A stretch of 64,000 nt of DNA, taken from contig JANNAT010000087.1 of the NCBI GenBank assembly GCA_031384605.1, positions 1 through 64,000 on the forward strand, read 5' to 3'. The DNA is from JANNAT01 sp031384605. Lineage in GTDB: Bacteria > Pseudomonadota > Alphaproteobacteria > Rhodobacterales > Rhodobacteraceae. Numbering within the stretch: position 1 is the stretch's first letter; every line of letters begins with the position of its first letter. Positions 33,220-42,907 of the stretch are shown here, piece after piece. A model generated the notes under the pieces. The model was not told where the DNA came from. It searched no databases and saw nothing but the letters and a program-made list of their open reading frames with translations. A program made the translations under genes and the position numbers.

Positions 33220-35337
33220 TTAAGGCTTGCGCGTCATGTCCCGAAGCCGGGCCACTTGCGCCACATCTGTTTCCGCCTCAAGAGCCGTCATCACCATGTG
33301 CAAGTGTTCAACGTCCCGCAAGTCCACATCAATGATAAGTCTGTAAAAATCTGGTTTACGTTCTGTGAAACGCAAATCAGATATGTTGGCTTTCTGCTCT
33401 CCGATCAAGGTGCAGATGCGTCCTAAAACGCCAGCGTCATTAGAAATCGCCACTTCCAAACAAACTGTGTTCACGGCTGCGTGACGGCCCGAGTGCCAAT
33501 GCAGATCAACCCAGCGGTTGGGTTGTTCTTCAAACTCTTCCAGCGCCGGGCAGTCAATGGCATGCACCAACACGCCCTGGCCGCGATAGGTGATGCCTAC
33601 AATGCGTTCGCCGGGCAGCGGTTGACAGCAGGGCGCGCGCCGAAAGCTTTGATCTGCCGTCAGGCCAGCGACAGCGCGGGTACTGTCAATTTCATCACCC
33701 GCCGCTTTGGAAAGTTCCGGATACAGCGTTTCGACCACTTTGCGCGCAGTTAACTCAGCCGATCCCAAATGCGCCAGAAGATCATTTTCATCTATCATCC
33801 CCAGCATTTTGGCTGCAGTGCGCAAGGCTTTATCTGTGGCTTTTTTGCCAACGTGTTCAAACGCCGCGCGGGCCAATTCATGGCCCAGCCGCACAAACCG
33901 CCCCCGGTCTTCTTCACGCAAGGATTTGCGAATCGCTGCCTTGGCGCGGCCTGTGGTGACAATATCAATCCAACTGGCCTGCGGTTTCTGGCCTTCAGCG
34001 GTGATAATTTCCACTGACTGGCCGTTTTTCAACCGCGTCCACAGTGGCACGCGGATACCGTCAATCTTGGCCGACACACAAGAATTGCCGATGCGGGTGT
34101 GTATCGAATAGGCATAATCCAGCGGTGTCGCCCCGCGCGGCAGCTGCACCACATCGCCCTTGGGCGTAAAGCAAAACACCTGATCCGAATACATCTCAAG
34201 CTTGACGTTTTCCAGAAATTCGCTGTTGTCGCCTTCGTCCAGCCGTTCAGTCATCGAGGCAATCCACTTGGCCGGATCAACCGCAAACGGGTTCTTGCCG
34301 CGCACGCCTTCGCGGTAAGACCAATGGGCGGCCACGCCCGCCTCGGCCACTTCGTGCATTTCGCGGGTTCTGATCTGCACTTCAACCCGTTTGCCATCGC
34401 GGCCTGAAACCGTGGTGTGAATGCTGCGATAGCCGTTGTTTTTGGGCTGACTTAGGTAATCCTTGAACCGCCCCGGCACTGCGCGCCAGCGTTGGTGGAT
34501 TACCCCCAGAATGCGGTAACAATCGGCAACAGAATCGCAGATCACCCGAAATCCGTAAATGTCGGACAGCCGCGAAAACGCGAGGTCTTTTTCCTGCATT
34601 TTGCGCCAAATCGAATAGGGCTTTTTCGCACGCCCATAAACATCCGCGTCGATCTGCACTTTGTCGAGTTCGGTCAGGATATCGGCGGTAATTTGATGAA
34701 CCACATCGCCTGCTTCGCGCTGAAGCGTCAGAAACCTGCGAATGATAGAGTTGCGGGCTTCGGGGTTCAGAACGCGGAAGGACAGGTCTTCCAGCTCTTC
34801 GCGCATCCACTGCATACCCATGCGGCCCGCCAATGGCGCATAGATTTCCATGGTTTCACGGGCTTTTTGCGCCTGTTTGTCGATATGCATCGACTTGATC
34901 GTGCGCATGTTGTGCAGCCGGTCACCCAGTTTGACCAAGATCACCCGCAAATCCTTGGACATCGCCATGAACAGTTTGCGAAAATTTTCGGCCTGCTGCG
35001 ATTCGGTAGACGACAGGGACAGGTTGGTCAGCTTGGTCACGCCATCCACCAGTTCAGCCACCTCGGCGCCAAACAAGCGCTGCACTTCGGCATAGGTTGA
35101 TTTGGTGTCTTCAATGGTGTCATGCAAAAGAGCGGTGATGATGGTGGCATCATCCAATTGCTGTTCAGTCAAAATCGCGGCAACAGCCACCGGATGGGTG
35201 AAGTACGGCTCACCGGATTTGCGCATCTGGCCCGCATGCATATCCATGCCATAAGCATAGGCTTTGCGGATCAGATCAGCGTTGCAGCGCGGGTTATAGT
35301 TGCGAACCAGGGCGATCAGGTCTTCGACGTCGATCAT
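33220..35337 (-). CDS. rsh: Bifunctional (p)ppGpp synthetase/hydrolase (RelA/SpoT homologue)
   Basis: The stringent-response enzyme of 705 residues. The N-terminal HD hydrolase domain has the metal motif ALLHDTIEDT; the synthetase domain contains KPYSIWRKMQEKDLAFSRLSDIYGFRVI (partly quoted as LSDIYGFRV) and GYRSIHTTV; a TGS domain (VFCFTPKGDVVQLPRGATPLDYAYSIHT, in part) and a C-terminal ACT domain (residues about 635-705) follow. A complete hydrolase motif means it can both make and destroy (p)ppGpp. It is downstream of rpoZ, 31 bases away, the usual pair. Confidence 0.95.
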   Translation of the reverse strand: MIDVEDLIALVRNYNPRCNADLIRKAYAYGMDMHAGQMRKSGEPYFTHPVAVAAILTEQQLDDATIITALLHDTIEDTKSTYAEVQRLFGAEVAELVDGVTKLTNLSLSSTESQQAENFRKLFMAMSKDLRVILVKLGDRLHNMRTIKSMHIDKQAQKARETMEIYAPLAGRMGMQWMREELEDLSFRVLNPEARNSIIRRFLTLQREAGDVVHQITADILTELDKVQIDADVYGRAKKPYSIWRKMQEKDLAFSRLSDIYGFRVICDSVADCYRILGVIHQRWRAVPGRFKDYLSQPKNNGYRSIHTTVSGRDGKRVEVQIRTREMHEVAEAGVAAHWSYREGVRGKNPFAVDPAKWIASMTERLDEGDNSEFLENVKLEMYSDQVFCFTPKGDVVQLPRGATPLDYAYSIHTRIGNSCVSAKIDGIRVPLWTRLKNGQSVEIITAEGQKPQASWIDIVTTGRAKAAIRKSLREEDRGRFVRLGHELARAAFEHVGKKATDKALRTAAKMLGMIDENDLLAHLGSAELTARKVVETLYPELSKAAGDEIDSTRAVAGLTADQSFRRAPCCQPLPGERIVGITYRGQGVLVHAIDCPALEEFEEQPNRWVDLHWHSGRHAAVNTVCLEVAISNDAGVLGRICTLIGEQKANISDLRFTERKPDFYRLIIDVDLRDVEHLHMVMTALEAETDVAQVARLRDMTRKP

Positions 35338-35368
35338 ATCGCCATGCCCTTTCAGGGCTTTTCCGAAA

Positions 35369-35722
35369 TCAGAGCTCGCCTTGCGCTTCCATCAACGCGC
35401 GCAAAAGCTTTTCTTCTGACATATCATCCGACATCGGGCGATCAATTTCGCCTGACATCAGCAATGCCATCTGATCTTCTTCCGGCTCGTCCACTTCGAT
35501 CTGGGTCTGGTGGCTTTCGATCATGCGTTCGCGCAAATGATCGGCCAACTGTGCCTCATCCGCGATTTCGCGCAGCGCAACGACGGGGTTCTTGTCATTG
35601 TCGCGGTCAACCGTGGCCGCAGACCCTGCCTGAATCTCACGCGCGCGGTGGGCCGCAAGCATAACCAGTTCAAACCGGTTCGGAACCTTGTCAACGCAGT
35701 CTTCAACCGTCACGCGGGCCAT
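35369..35722 (-). CDS. rpoZ: RNA polymerase omega subunit
   Basis: Small subunit aiding RNA polymerase assembly, 117 residues. The conserved start MARVTVEDCVDKVPNRFELV and AAHRAREI follow; the C-terminal half is acidic (EVDEPEEDQ). The start at 35722 is four codons inside the longest frame and matches the family N-terminus. A possible promoter is at 35761-35789. rsh follows after 31 bases; omega and (p)ppGpp are functionally linked in other bacteria. Confidence 0.95.
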   Translation of the reverse strand: MARVTVEDCVDKVPNRFELVMLAAHRAREIQAGSAATVDRDNDKNPVVALREIADEAQLADHLRERMIESHQTQIEVDEPEEDQMALLMSGEIDRPMSDDMSEEKLLRALMEAQGEL

Positions 35723-35760
35723 AGGACACTCCAATAGGTTTGGGGGCTTTGCGAAGCGTC

Positions 35761-35789
35761 TGTTTAGGCGCGATGCTTTGGCTTGACAA
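35761..35789 (-). promoter_or_regulatory. Possible sigma-70 promoter of rpoZ-rsh
   Basis: On the minus strand TTGTCA (-35, 35784-35789) and TAAACA (-10, 35761-35766) are 17 bases apart, placing transcription about 30-35 bases before the rpoZ start. The -35 is five of six to consensus; the -10 is weak. Confidence 0.4.
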
Positions 35790-35806
35790 GAGCATAATCA
35801 AGCAGA

Positions 35807-36388
35807 TCAGCGGGGTTTTAGGGCAACCACTTCATCACGTTCTGATTGCGGCAGGGCCGCCAGCATTTGTGCGACTGTCAGACCCAACACCGGATGGCGC
35901 CAATCGGCGGCAACATCGGCAAGAGGCACCAAAACAAAAGCGCGGTCTTGCATGCGGGGGTGTGGCAGAACCAACCGGTCGGGGGCGGTTGTGCGTTGGT
36001 GATCAGCCCCAAGGCCACGCCAGTGATCATAGGTTGCACGATCGGGCAAAACCAAATCATCAAAGGCAAGTAGATCAACGTCAAGTGTTCGCATTCCCCA
36101 TCGTTGCAGTCTTTCCCTGCCGAAGCGTGCCTCAATCTTGTGCAAAACCGCTAAAACGCCTGCTGCAGTTTGGTCGTTACGTAACGTCACGCTTGCAGCT
36201 GCATTTACATAGTCCGGGCCAGCCCCGGCGGGAAAACATGGCGTTTGGTATAGGCTGCTTAATTGGCTCACAAAAATACCCGCATCGCCAAGTGCCGTAA
36301 TTGCTGCAATAATCGTGGCTTCGGGCGACAAATCGCCGAAAGGCAGATTTGCACCGAATGCAACCATAGCGTGCTTTTCTGTTGCCAT
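35807..36388 (-). CDS. folK: 2-amino-4-hydroxy-6-hydroxymethyldihydropteridine diphosphokinase
   Basis: Folate biosynthesis kinase of 193 residues that adds pyrophosphate to hydroxymethyl-dihydropterin. The family signature appears as GMRTLDVDLLAFDDLVLPD and LPHPRMQDRAFVLVPLADVA; the N-terminus has FGANLPFGD in place of the usual LGSNLG. The start was placed at MATEKHAMV (36388), seven codons inside the longest frame. It precedes rpoZ on the same strand. Confidence 0.93.
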   Translation of the reverse strand: MATEKHAMVAFGANLPFGDLSPEATIIAAITALGDAGIFVSQLSSLYQTPCFPAGAGPDYVNAAASVTLRNDQTAAGVLAVLHKIEARFGRERLQRWGMRTLDVDLLAFDDLVLPDRATYDHWRGLGADHQRTTAPDRLVLPHPRMQDRAFVLVPLADVAADWRHPVLGLTVAQMLAALPQSERDEVVALKPR

Positions 36389-36533
36389 GGTTGGTGTTAG
36401 ACTTCTCATTAGGGCAGCTTGCTAAACGGGGATTTCCGCTGCTAGTGAGGCCCGTTCGCCAATGCGCACTATATATTATGTGAATTGATCACAAAAGGTC
36501 GGTTGGGGAACATTTTTTTCGAGGGGATGACGA

Positions 36534-37109
36534 ATGTTTTACAAAGACGAACGGCTCGCGCTGTTCATTGATGGTTCGAACCTATACGCGGCCGCAAAGG
36601 CGCTGGGTTTTGACATCGACTACAAGCTTTTGCGTCAAGAGTTCATGCGCCGTGGCAAGTTGCTGCGCGCCTTTTACTATACCGCACTGCTTGAAAATGA
36701 CGAATATTCTCCCATCCGCCCCTTGGTAGATTGGCTGCATTACAACGGCTTCACGATGGTGACCAAGCCGGCAAAGGAATACACCGACAGCCAGGGTCGC
36801 CGTAAGGTAAAGGGCAATATGGACATCGAACTGACAGTGAACGCAATGGAACTTGCGCCACACGTCGATCATATCGTGCTGTTTTCCGGTGACGGCGATT
36901 TCCGTCCGTTGATCGAAAGCCTGCAACGTCAGGGCGTCCGGGTTTCGGTGGTATCGACCATTCGCAGCCAACCGCCGATGATTGCCGATGAATTGCGCCG
37001 TCAGTGCGACAACTTTATCGAGCTGGACGAGTTGCGCGACGTGATCGGCCGCCCCCCGCGTGAGCCGCGACTTGAACGCGACGAAATGCAGATCGACGAA
37101 GTAAAGTGA
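36534..37109 (+). CDS. NYN domain protein (LabA/DUF88 type)
   Basis: A 191-residue protein with the NYN (PIN-like) nuclease domain. Acidic residues that would bind metal are in LFIDGSNLYAAAKALGF, KGNMDIELTVNAME and LFSGDGDFRPLIESL. PIN-like NYN proteins are candidate ribonucleases; LabA relatives also affect circadian or developmental output. A hairpin terminator follows 18 bases after its stop. The C-terminus is acidic and basic mixed and likely unstructured. Confidence 0.9.
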   Translation: MFYKDERLALFIDGSNLYAAAKALGFDIDYKLLRQEFMRRGKLLRAFYYTALLENDEYSPIRPLVDWLHYNGFTMVTKPAKEYTDSQGRRKVKGNMDIELTVNAMELAPHVDHIVLFSGDGDFRPLIESLQRQGVRVSVVSTIRSQPPMIADELRRQCDNFIELDELRDVIGRPPREPRLERDEMQIDEVK

Positions 37110-37127
37110 TCCATTGGATTGACTGTA

Positions 37128-37158
37128 GGCTGGGGTGGGAAACTGCCCCGGCCTTTTT
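37128..37158 (+). terminator. Terminator after the NYN gene
   Basis: Stem GGCTGGGG (37128-37135) and CCCCGGCC (37146-37153) pairing with one T-G wobble, followed by TTTTT, 18 bases after the stop codon. Confidence 0.75.
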
Positions 37159-37173
37159 CATGGGCGCACATAA

Positions 37174-37605
37174 ATGATTGTCGCCCTGATCGGACTGTTT
37201 GCGGCGGCGTTTATTGCCGCAACCCTGGTTCCCTTTCAGTCAGAGATCATCTTTGTAGCGCTTCAGGCGAAATCCGTGGCCCCTGTCTGGGTCCTGGTAG
37301 TTGTTGCCAGTATCGGCAATACCTTGGGCAGTTTTGTTAACTATTTCATCGGGCAGGGGATAACGCGGTTCCGAACCCATCGACGTTTCCCCATCACGCC
37401 CGATCAAATGACGCGGGCGCAGAACTGGTTTGCCCGCTGGGGCGTCTGGACCTTGCTGCTGTCATGGGCCCCGGTTGGCGATGTGATTACCGTTATGGCG
37501 GGCGTGATGCGCACGCCGTTCTGGTTGTTTGCAGTGCTGGTGGGCGTTGCTAAAACCGGGCGTTATGTGGTGCTGGCACTGGTGACGTCGCAGGTCATCG
37601 GTTAA
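37174..37605 (+). CDS. YqaA-like membrane protein (VTT/SNARE-associated type)
   Basis: A 143-residue membrane protein with about four hydrophobic segments. It resembles YqaA, a short relative of DedA: VPFQSEIIFVALQ, SIGNTLGSFVNYFIGQG, and WFARWGVWTLLLSWAPVGD carrying the conserved polar residues. DedA-type proteins are implicated in lipid scrambling and membrane homeostasis; that is not known for this one. It lies between the NYN-gene terminator and ispH. Confidence 0.85.
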   Translation: MIVALIGLFAAAFIAATLVPFQSEIIFVALQAKSVAPVWVLVVVASIGNTLGSFVNYFIGQGITRFRTHRRFPITPDQMTRAQNWFARWGVWTLLLSWAPVGDVITVMAGVMRTPFWLFAVLVGVAKTGRYVVLALVTSQVIG

Positions 37606-37662
37606 GGCTTTACCCGCGACGGCGCGCCCATTACTTTTAATCCAAATCATCCCGAGGCCATA

Positions 37663-38616
37663 ATGTCGACTTTACCCCCGCTTACCGTTTTTCTGGCCGC
37701 CCCGCGGGGGTTTTGCGCGGGCGTGGATCGGGCGATAAAGATTGTAGAACTGGCCATCGAAAAATGGGGTGCGCCAGTTTATGTGCGCCACGAGATTGTT
37801 CATAATAAATTTGTCGTTGATGCCCTGCGTGCCAAAGGGGCGGTGTTTGTCGAAGAGCTGGATGATTGCCCTGTTGATCGCCCGGTGATTTTCTCGGCCC
37901 ACGGCGTGCCGAAATCTGTGCCGTTGGCGGCCGAGGCGCGGCAAATGATTGCCGTCGATGCCACCTGCCCCTTGGTGACCAAAGTGCATAATGAGGCGCA
38001 GCGGCACTTTGAGTCTGGGCTGCAAATGATCATGATCGGCCATGCCGGCCACCCCGAAACCATTGGCACCATGGGACAATTACCGGTGGGCGAAGTTTTG
38101 CTTGTGGAAACCGCCGCAGATGTTGCAGGGCTGGTGGTGCGCGATCCGGCGCGTTTGGCCTATATCACCCAAACCACTTTGTCGGTTGATGACACGGCGG
38201 GCGTTGTCGCGGCGTTGCAGACCCGGTTTTCGGCCATCATTGGCCCGCATAAAGAAGACATCTGTTACGCCACCACAAACCGGCAGGCTGCGGTCAAGGC
38301 GATGGCGGGTAAGATTGACGCGATGCTGGTGATCGGCGCGCCGAATTCCAGCAATTCCCTGCGGCTGGTCGAGGTGGGAAAAACCGCCGGCTGTGCCTAT
38401 GCCCAGCTGGTGCAGCGGGCCGTGGACATTGATTGGCGCGCTTTGGAAGGTATTTGTTCCGTTGGTATTACTGCTGGCGCCTCGGCCCCCGAAATCCTGG
38501 TGAATGAAGTGATCGACGCCTTCCGCACCCGGTTTGCCGTAACGGTTGAACTGGTGGAAACGGCGATTGAAAACGTCGAGTTCAAAGTGCCGCGCGTGCT
38601 GCGGGAACCCGTGTGA
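37663..38616 (+). CDS. ispH: 4-hydroxy-3-methylbut-2-enyl diphosphate reductase (IspH)
   Basis: Final enzyme of the MEP isoprenoid pathway, giving IPP and DMAPP; a [4Fe-4S] enzyme of 317 residues. The cluster cysteines are in PRGFCAGVDRAI, DATCPLVTKVH and GICSVGITAGAS; HEIVHNKFVVD and GHAGHPETIGTMG carry substrate-binding histidines, and TQTTLSVDDT the usual Thr. Full length. rnhA follows nine bases after the stop. Confidence 0.96.
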   Translation: MSTLPPLTVFLAAPRGFCAGVDRAIKIVELAIEKWGAPVYVRHEIVHNKFVVDALRAKGAVFVEELDDCPVDRPVIFSAHGVPKSVPLAAEARQMIAVDATCPLVTKVHNEAQRHFESGLQMIMIGHAGHPETIGTMGQLPVGEVLLVETAADVAGLVVRDPARLAYITQTTLSVDDTAGVVAALQTRFSAIIGPHKEDICYATTNRQAAVKAMAGKIDAMLVIGAPNSSNSLRLVEVGKTAGCAYAQLVQRAVDIDWRALEGICSVGITAGASAPEILVNEVIDAFRTRFAVTVELVETAIENVEFKVPRVLREPV

Positions 38617-38625
38617 CATAACACC

Positions 38626-39084
38626 ATGCCAGAGCTTTTCGCCTATACCGATGGGGCCTGTTCGGGCAATCCCGGCCCCGGCGGCTGGGGCGTACTGATG
38701 ATTGCACGCGACGGCGGGGTTGTGGTCAAAGAACGCGAACTTTGCGGAGGCGAAGGCCAGACCACCAACAACCGCATGGAATTGATGGCCGCAATTGCCG
38801 CCCTTGAGGCGCTGACCCGCGACAGTGATCTGATCATCGTGACAGATTCCGCCTATGTGAAAAACGGCATCACCGAATGGATGGAAAACTGGAAACGCAA
38901 AGGTTGGCGCACTGCAGGGGGGCCGCCCGTGAAAAATGTCGACCTTTGGCAACGCCTTGATGCTGCGCGGCTGCGCCACAAGGTTGAATGGCGCTGGATC
39001 AAAGGACATGCCGGGCACGCCGAAAATGAACGCGCCGATGCTTTGGCACGCGCAGGCATGGAACCGTTTAAACCTGCGAAATGA
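38626..39084 (+). CDS. rnhA: Ribonuclease HI
   Basis: Degrades RNA in RNA:DNA hybrids; 152 residues. The four catalytic acidic positions are visible in YTDGACSGNPGPGGWG, NNRMELMAAIAALE, VTDSAYVKNGITEW and NERADALARAG. Two codons' space after ispH makes co-transcription likely. It is convergent with the FkbM gene, three bases apart, and marks the left edge of the glycan island. Confidence 0.96.
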   Translation: MPELFAYTDGACSGNPGPGGWGVLMIARDGGVVVKERELCGGEGQTTNNRMELMAAIAALEALTRDSDLIIVTDSAYVKNGITEWMENWKRKGWRTAGGPPVKNVDLWQRLDAARLRHKVEWRWIKGHAGHAENERADALARAGMEPFKPAK

Positions 39085-39087
39085 CGC

Positions 39088-39837
39088 TCAGATCCAATCG
39101 AGATTAACTTTGCCCGTCGGATAGCGTTCGGCCACACTTTCCCGCAGAGCCTTGTAACGATCGCGCAGGTCTTTGAATTTACGTTCATGTGTTTCAGCAA
39201 CAAGACAACGGACATTTGTGAATAAAGATTCGCAATCCATGACTTCTAAAATGTCCAGCTCTGCGCCTTCAATGTCCATCTTTACAAACGCAATCTCGCC
39301 GCGTGCGGTGACCAATTCCCGGACCAGTCCCGGAAAATCAATCAGCGACACCTCAACCGAGTTATCTGCATCAATACGCCGCCCGCCATCCAGAATAGTA
39401 CTTTTCACCGACGCCCCTCCAGGATTATCGCCGAAATTATCCGCCCGCATCAGCCGAACTGTGCCTGACCCTACGCCCACAGCGGCGTTTACCAACGTAA
39501 CATTATTCTTCTGGGAAAATTTTTCTTGCAGTATTTCAAAAGCATAGGGATCAGGCTCATAAGCTATCACATCCGCACCGGTCGCGGCCAACACCGCAGT
39601 CACTACCCCCATATTCGCGCCACAATCCAACGCCAAATCGCCCGGCTTCAGCATCGCAGCGATTGCCGTCAAATAGCCCTCTGCCCAAGCCTTGCGCATA
39701 TTCCGCCGCTGCCGACGCATCAAACTTTCTATTTCTTCGGGCGTCGATGGAAGCGGTTTCAGAGATTTTGCAGCCTTCTTTTTACCGCCCCGACCGGCGA
39801 TTGCAGTCAAATCGAAATCTTCGTCATCATCGCTCAT
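39088..39837 (-). CDS. FkbM family methyltransferase
   Basis: A 249-residue SAM-dependent methyltransferase of the FkbM family. The SAM-binding motif is LALDCGANMGVVTAVLAATGADVIAYEPDP (quoted in part as DCGANMG and IAYEPDP), and FVKMDIEGAELDIL is the family's second signature. The N-terminal 40 residues are charged and of low complexity. FkbM enzymes often O-methylate sugars in glycans. The start overlaps the stop of the glycosyltransferase gene upstream (ATGA), so the two probably act together. Confidence 0.92.
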   Translation of the reverse strand: MSDDDEDFDLTAIAGRGGKKKAAKSLKPLPSTPEEIESLMRRQRRNMRKAWAEGYLTAIAAMLKPGDLALDCGANMGVVTAVLAATGADVIAYEPDPYAFEILQEKFSQKNNVTLVNAAVGVGSGTVRLMRADNFGDNPGGASVKSTILDGGRRIDADNSVEVSLIDFPGLVRELVTARGEIAFVKMDIEGAELDILEVMDCESLFTNVRCLVAETHERKFKDLRDRYKALRESVAERYPTGKVNLDWI

Positions 39838-40649
39838 TCTTCTAAGGCCTCGGCCGGATTAACGCCAATTTCTGCACACATCCGTGCAACATAGGAATTG
39901 GGAAGTGGCACGTTTTTCCGCCACCACGGCTTTGTGCCATTGGTATAAAGATGAACGGATAACGTGTTATCCGTAAAATGGCCCGCTACCCGGCCATATG
40001 GATCAAAAAAAACATCATTCAGTTGAAACGGAACCGGATATAAATAATCGGATGACAATGCCTTTTCAAAATCGCCAGTCTGTTGCGCAAACCAGGTAAA
40101 AGCCTGTGGTCCAAAGGCAGTGCGTTCCGCATTATAAATTCGCACGGCCTGCGGCAAATGAGACTCCTGCTTTTCGATCCGTTTGCGCTGCTGTTTGTTA
40201 AACCAGGCAGGTGCGTCAGGCAAATTTTCGTAATAATCCAGCAATTGGGATATTAATTCCCCTTTCTGCGGAATATAGACCACACCACAATTCAGCGCCC
40301 CTCGAAACCCATGCCCGGCAAAGATATTCTTCATCTCATCAGGAAACGGCCGATGACAAAAGGCATCGCAGTCAATCCAAACCGCATTTGTCTTCTCGAT
40401 CATTTTATACCGAAAAACATTCGATAGAAAGCTTTCTGAAGTCTGCTTCACAATTTCCATATCGATTGACATTATGTCGGTTGCAGGCCGCACTGTAACA
40501 CCTTCTGGAACATTGCTAACTTTATCGGTGCAATAAAGCGTGGTGGGATGGCCGTGTTTCACGTGGCTTAATAAGCAAAGCTGATTTAAATAATGCAGCC
40601 TTTCGCCAATCCAAAGCGAAGCGACGGGTCTGCGAACGGTACTTGCCAT
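39834..40649 (-). CDS. Putative glycosyltransferase with DxD-like motif
   Basis: A 271-residue protein that I cannot place in a precise family. NVFRYKMIEKTNAVWIDCDAFCHRPF contains an acidic DCDAF motif (equivalent to DxD) in a WIDCDA setting typical of Gly_transf_sug-type enzymes, and LNCGVVYIPQKG and VHLYTNGTKPW are also reminiscent. It is 86 bases after the GT2-methyltransferase fusion gene and overlaps FkbM. Lower GC than the flanking genes. Likely transfers a sugar to a surface glycan; donor and acceptor unknown. Confidence 0.6.
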   Translation of the reverse strand: MASTVRRPVASLWIGERLHYLNQLCLLSHVKHGHPTTLYCTDKVSNVPEGVTVRPATDIMSIDMEIVKQTSESFLSNVFRYKMIEKTNAVWIDCDAFCHRPFPDEMKNIFAGHGFRGALNCGVVYIPQKGELISQLLDYYENLPDAPAWFNKQQRKRIEKQESHLPQAVRIYNAERTAFGPQAFTWFAQQTGDFEKALSSDYLYPVPFQLNDVFFDPYGRVAGHFTDNTLSVHLYTNGTKPWWRKNVPLPNSYVARMCAEIGVNPAEALEE

Positions 40650-40735
40650 CTCAAGAAACTGCCTTCTGACGATTGTTTCTATTTTGCAAACAATGCCGGA
40701 TACTTACTCGGCTGTCCAGCAAAGCTGTGTTCATT

Positions 40736-42646
40736 TCATGTGCCATGTGGCCCACCAAATGAGCCGGCCCAACGATACCCGCGCGCGATAGTGGGATCAA
40801 ACCCAAAGTCGCTGACATAGTGATTTCTGAATAACATCGCCTCAATTTCCCCGATTGATGCGTGGCAAGTTTCCAGAAATCGACTATACAAAAATACCTG
40901 CAAAGGCAGGCTTTCTTTCAACTCTTGAAAGACCGCGGCCAATACCAGTGGCGTTAATGCAGGGTCTGCCAGTATCAGGACATTGGCGCGATGAGATTTG
41001 TGAAGTGCAACTATCTCCACAGCAGTTTCACCTTCTAATGTTTTGCTTTCAATTATGAAATTTTCCGTGAACTTCCGTTCACTTATTGCGCAGACAGCGA
41101 TCAGCGTTGATCTTAGACTGACGTTGCTTTCTTGAAGAACCAGCGTTAGATCAGGTCGAATATTTGCACAATGCCCTGCAACAAAACCTACCGCTGATCC
41201 TATTTCCAGCACCCTGGCCCCTTGCACCAACACCTGGGGCAATCGGCGCGCAATGCCGCGTTCAAACTTGCCATTCTGGATCAACGGGATGACATGACTG
41301 ATAAAAATCCTGGGGTCGGCCGGCAGCTTCATGCTGTGGTTTGTATACCACTGCATCGGGATATCTTGCGACAGATCCGCCAGGCCCGCGAGGTAAGATC
41401 CCATAGGAACCGTCTCGACCGGCTCTTTGTGCAAAAGCTTTCGTGAGGATTTAGCATGATCATTCCGGCTTTTTTCGACATCCGACATCAAAGTCGCAAT
41501 CTTTTCTTTGTCGCGCGGTTGAGGGGGTTTTGCAATGATCTGCGTTATCGGAACTTTGGATGCTTCAGCCAAATCCGATACCATTTGGTGATAGGCCGCC
41601 GTCTGTCGCAGTGCGGCTAATCGAATTTCAGCACGATCCAGCGCCGAAAAATGCAATCTTTTAACTTCCGGGTCAGTCAAAAGTTGTGCAATAATCTGGC
41701 TTCGCTTTTCACTATAACGCAACATCGTCTCATCACGCACTTCATTTCGATCCTGCAGGCTCCAGTAATCGGAATTGTATTTGTCTTCTTTATTGTTTAC
41801 GTTTCCACGCATCTTACGAATTGCATAGCTGTCAACTGACTTAACCGCATAGTGATTTAATTGAGCCCAGTCATATCCGACTGTACGGGTAATTGACCTC
41901 CAGCCACGAAACTTGAAATAGTCCTCTATTTCATTTCCTGAACCGGTCAACCATTTTATACTATCAGGAAAATCTGTTTTAATATGCTTATTCTTGATTT
42001 TTGGACGATGTATCCCTAGTTTCCAATATTCCGTATCAAAAGTAAAAAGTGTTTTTACACCCCAGCCCTTATTCCAGGTTTGCGGTGCTGCCATCAGATA
42101 TTGCTCTGTTACTGGCGCTCTACTCCAATCCACAATACCGCCTGACCCAAAGATACGCCACGTCACAACGACGCCGTTCGCGCCCTTTTCTTTTGTGGCC
42201 GCTATCAAGTCATCAAGCGTCCCGTCACCATATCGAATTGATAAAAACTCATCGGCGTCAAACACCATCACCCAGTCAGAGTCTTGCACGACAGGCTCGT
42301 CCTGCGCATGGTTTAGCGCCGAAGGTTGAGGGCGAATTCCTTCAGGAATAACGTTCCTGCGATGATGGCACAGCCCCAGTTGTTCCAGCCGGATCAGCAT
42401 GTCATCAGTTCCATCCGAACAATCGTTCGTATAAACTACAAGGTCCGTGAATCCAACCGCAAGGTGATGCGCCACCCATTCCAGCAGATAGGGCCCTTCG
42501 TCCTTCATCATTGAAACTGCCGTCACTTGCCCATGTGGGCTGACATGTCTTTTTAACAGGAAATCATCCTGACCCCAAAGCTCTGACGCGCCATTTGGCC
42601 GAACTTTATCCAATTTTCCTAACGTTGGCTTAGTGCCGCCCGCCAT
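40736..42646 (-). CDS. Family-2-type glycosyltransferase fused to a methyltransferase-like domain
   Basis: A 636-residue, two-part protein. Residues about 35-310 are a glycosyltransferase-2-like domain: MMKDEGPYLLEWVAHHLAVG, YTNDCSDGTDDM and VFDADEFLSI, typical of GT2/GT92-type enzymes annotated as glyco_trans_2_4. A coiled linker (about 340-410) leads to a C-terminal Rossmann-like domain with VLEIGSAVGFVAGHCANIRPD, resembling a SAM-binding motif I, but the later motifs are weak. GC is low, and the codon choice differs from neighbours. It heads the minus-strand glycan genes. Confidence 0.7.
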   Translation of the reverse strand: MAGGTKPTLGKLDKVRPNGASELWGQDDFLLKRHVSPHGQVTAVSMMKDEGPYLLEWVAHHLAVGFTDLVVYTNDCSDGTDDMLIRLEQLGLCHHRRNVIPEGIRPQPSALNHAQDEPVVQDSDWVMVFDADEFLSIRYGDGTLDDLIAATKEKGANGVVVTWRIFGSGGIVDWSRAPVTEQYLMAAPQTWNKGWGVKTLFTFDTEYWKLGIHRPKIKNKHIKTDFPDSIKWLTGSGNEIEDYFKFRGWRSITRTVGYDWAQLNHYAVKSVDSYAIRKMRGNVNNKEDKYNSDYWSLQDRNEVRDETMLRYSEKRSQIIAQLLTDPEVKRLHFSALDRAEIRLAALRQTAAYHQMVSDLAEASKVPITQIIAKPPQPRDKEKIATLMSDVEKSRNDHAKSSRKLLHKEPVETVPMGSYLAGLADLSQDIPMQWYTNHSMKLPADPRIFISHVIPLIQNGKFERGIARRLPQVLVQGARVLEIGSAVGFVAGHCANIRPDLTLVLQESNVSLRSTLIAVCAISERKFTENFIIESKTLEGETAVEIVALHKSHRANVLILADPALTPLVLAAVFQELKESLPLQVFLYSRFLETCHASIGEIEAMLFRNHYVSDFGFDPTIARGYRWAGSFGGPHGT

Positions 42647-42907
42647 AATCTGGTGCCTTTTTGCAGTTTTTTGTTGAATTGCCCGAACCTCGCCCCTGCG
42701 AACACCCTACCGCCATCGCCAAAGCACTCGCAATGCCACGCCGGACGCAATCAAAGAATGATACAGTTGCTGTTGCAACAAGGACAATTGTTGCGTTATT
42801 CGAACTAATTAGCCCCCCGTTTGCAAGCTGGCACGTGACAGCAGCAACGTGACCACACATAATCCATCAAAATTGTCCGAAGGGGCACCTTAGCAACAGA
42901 GCGGAAG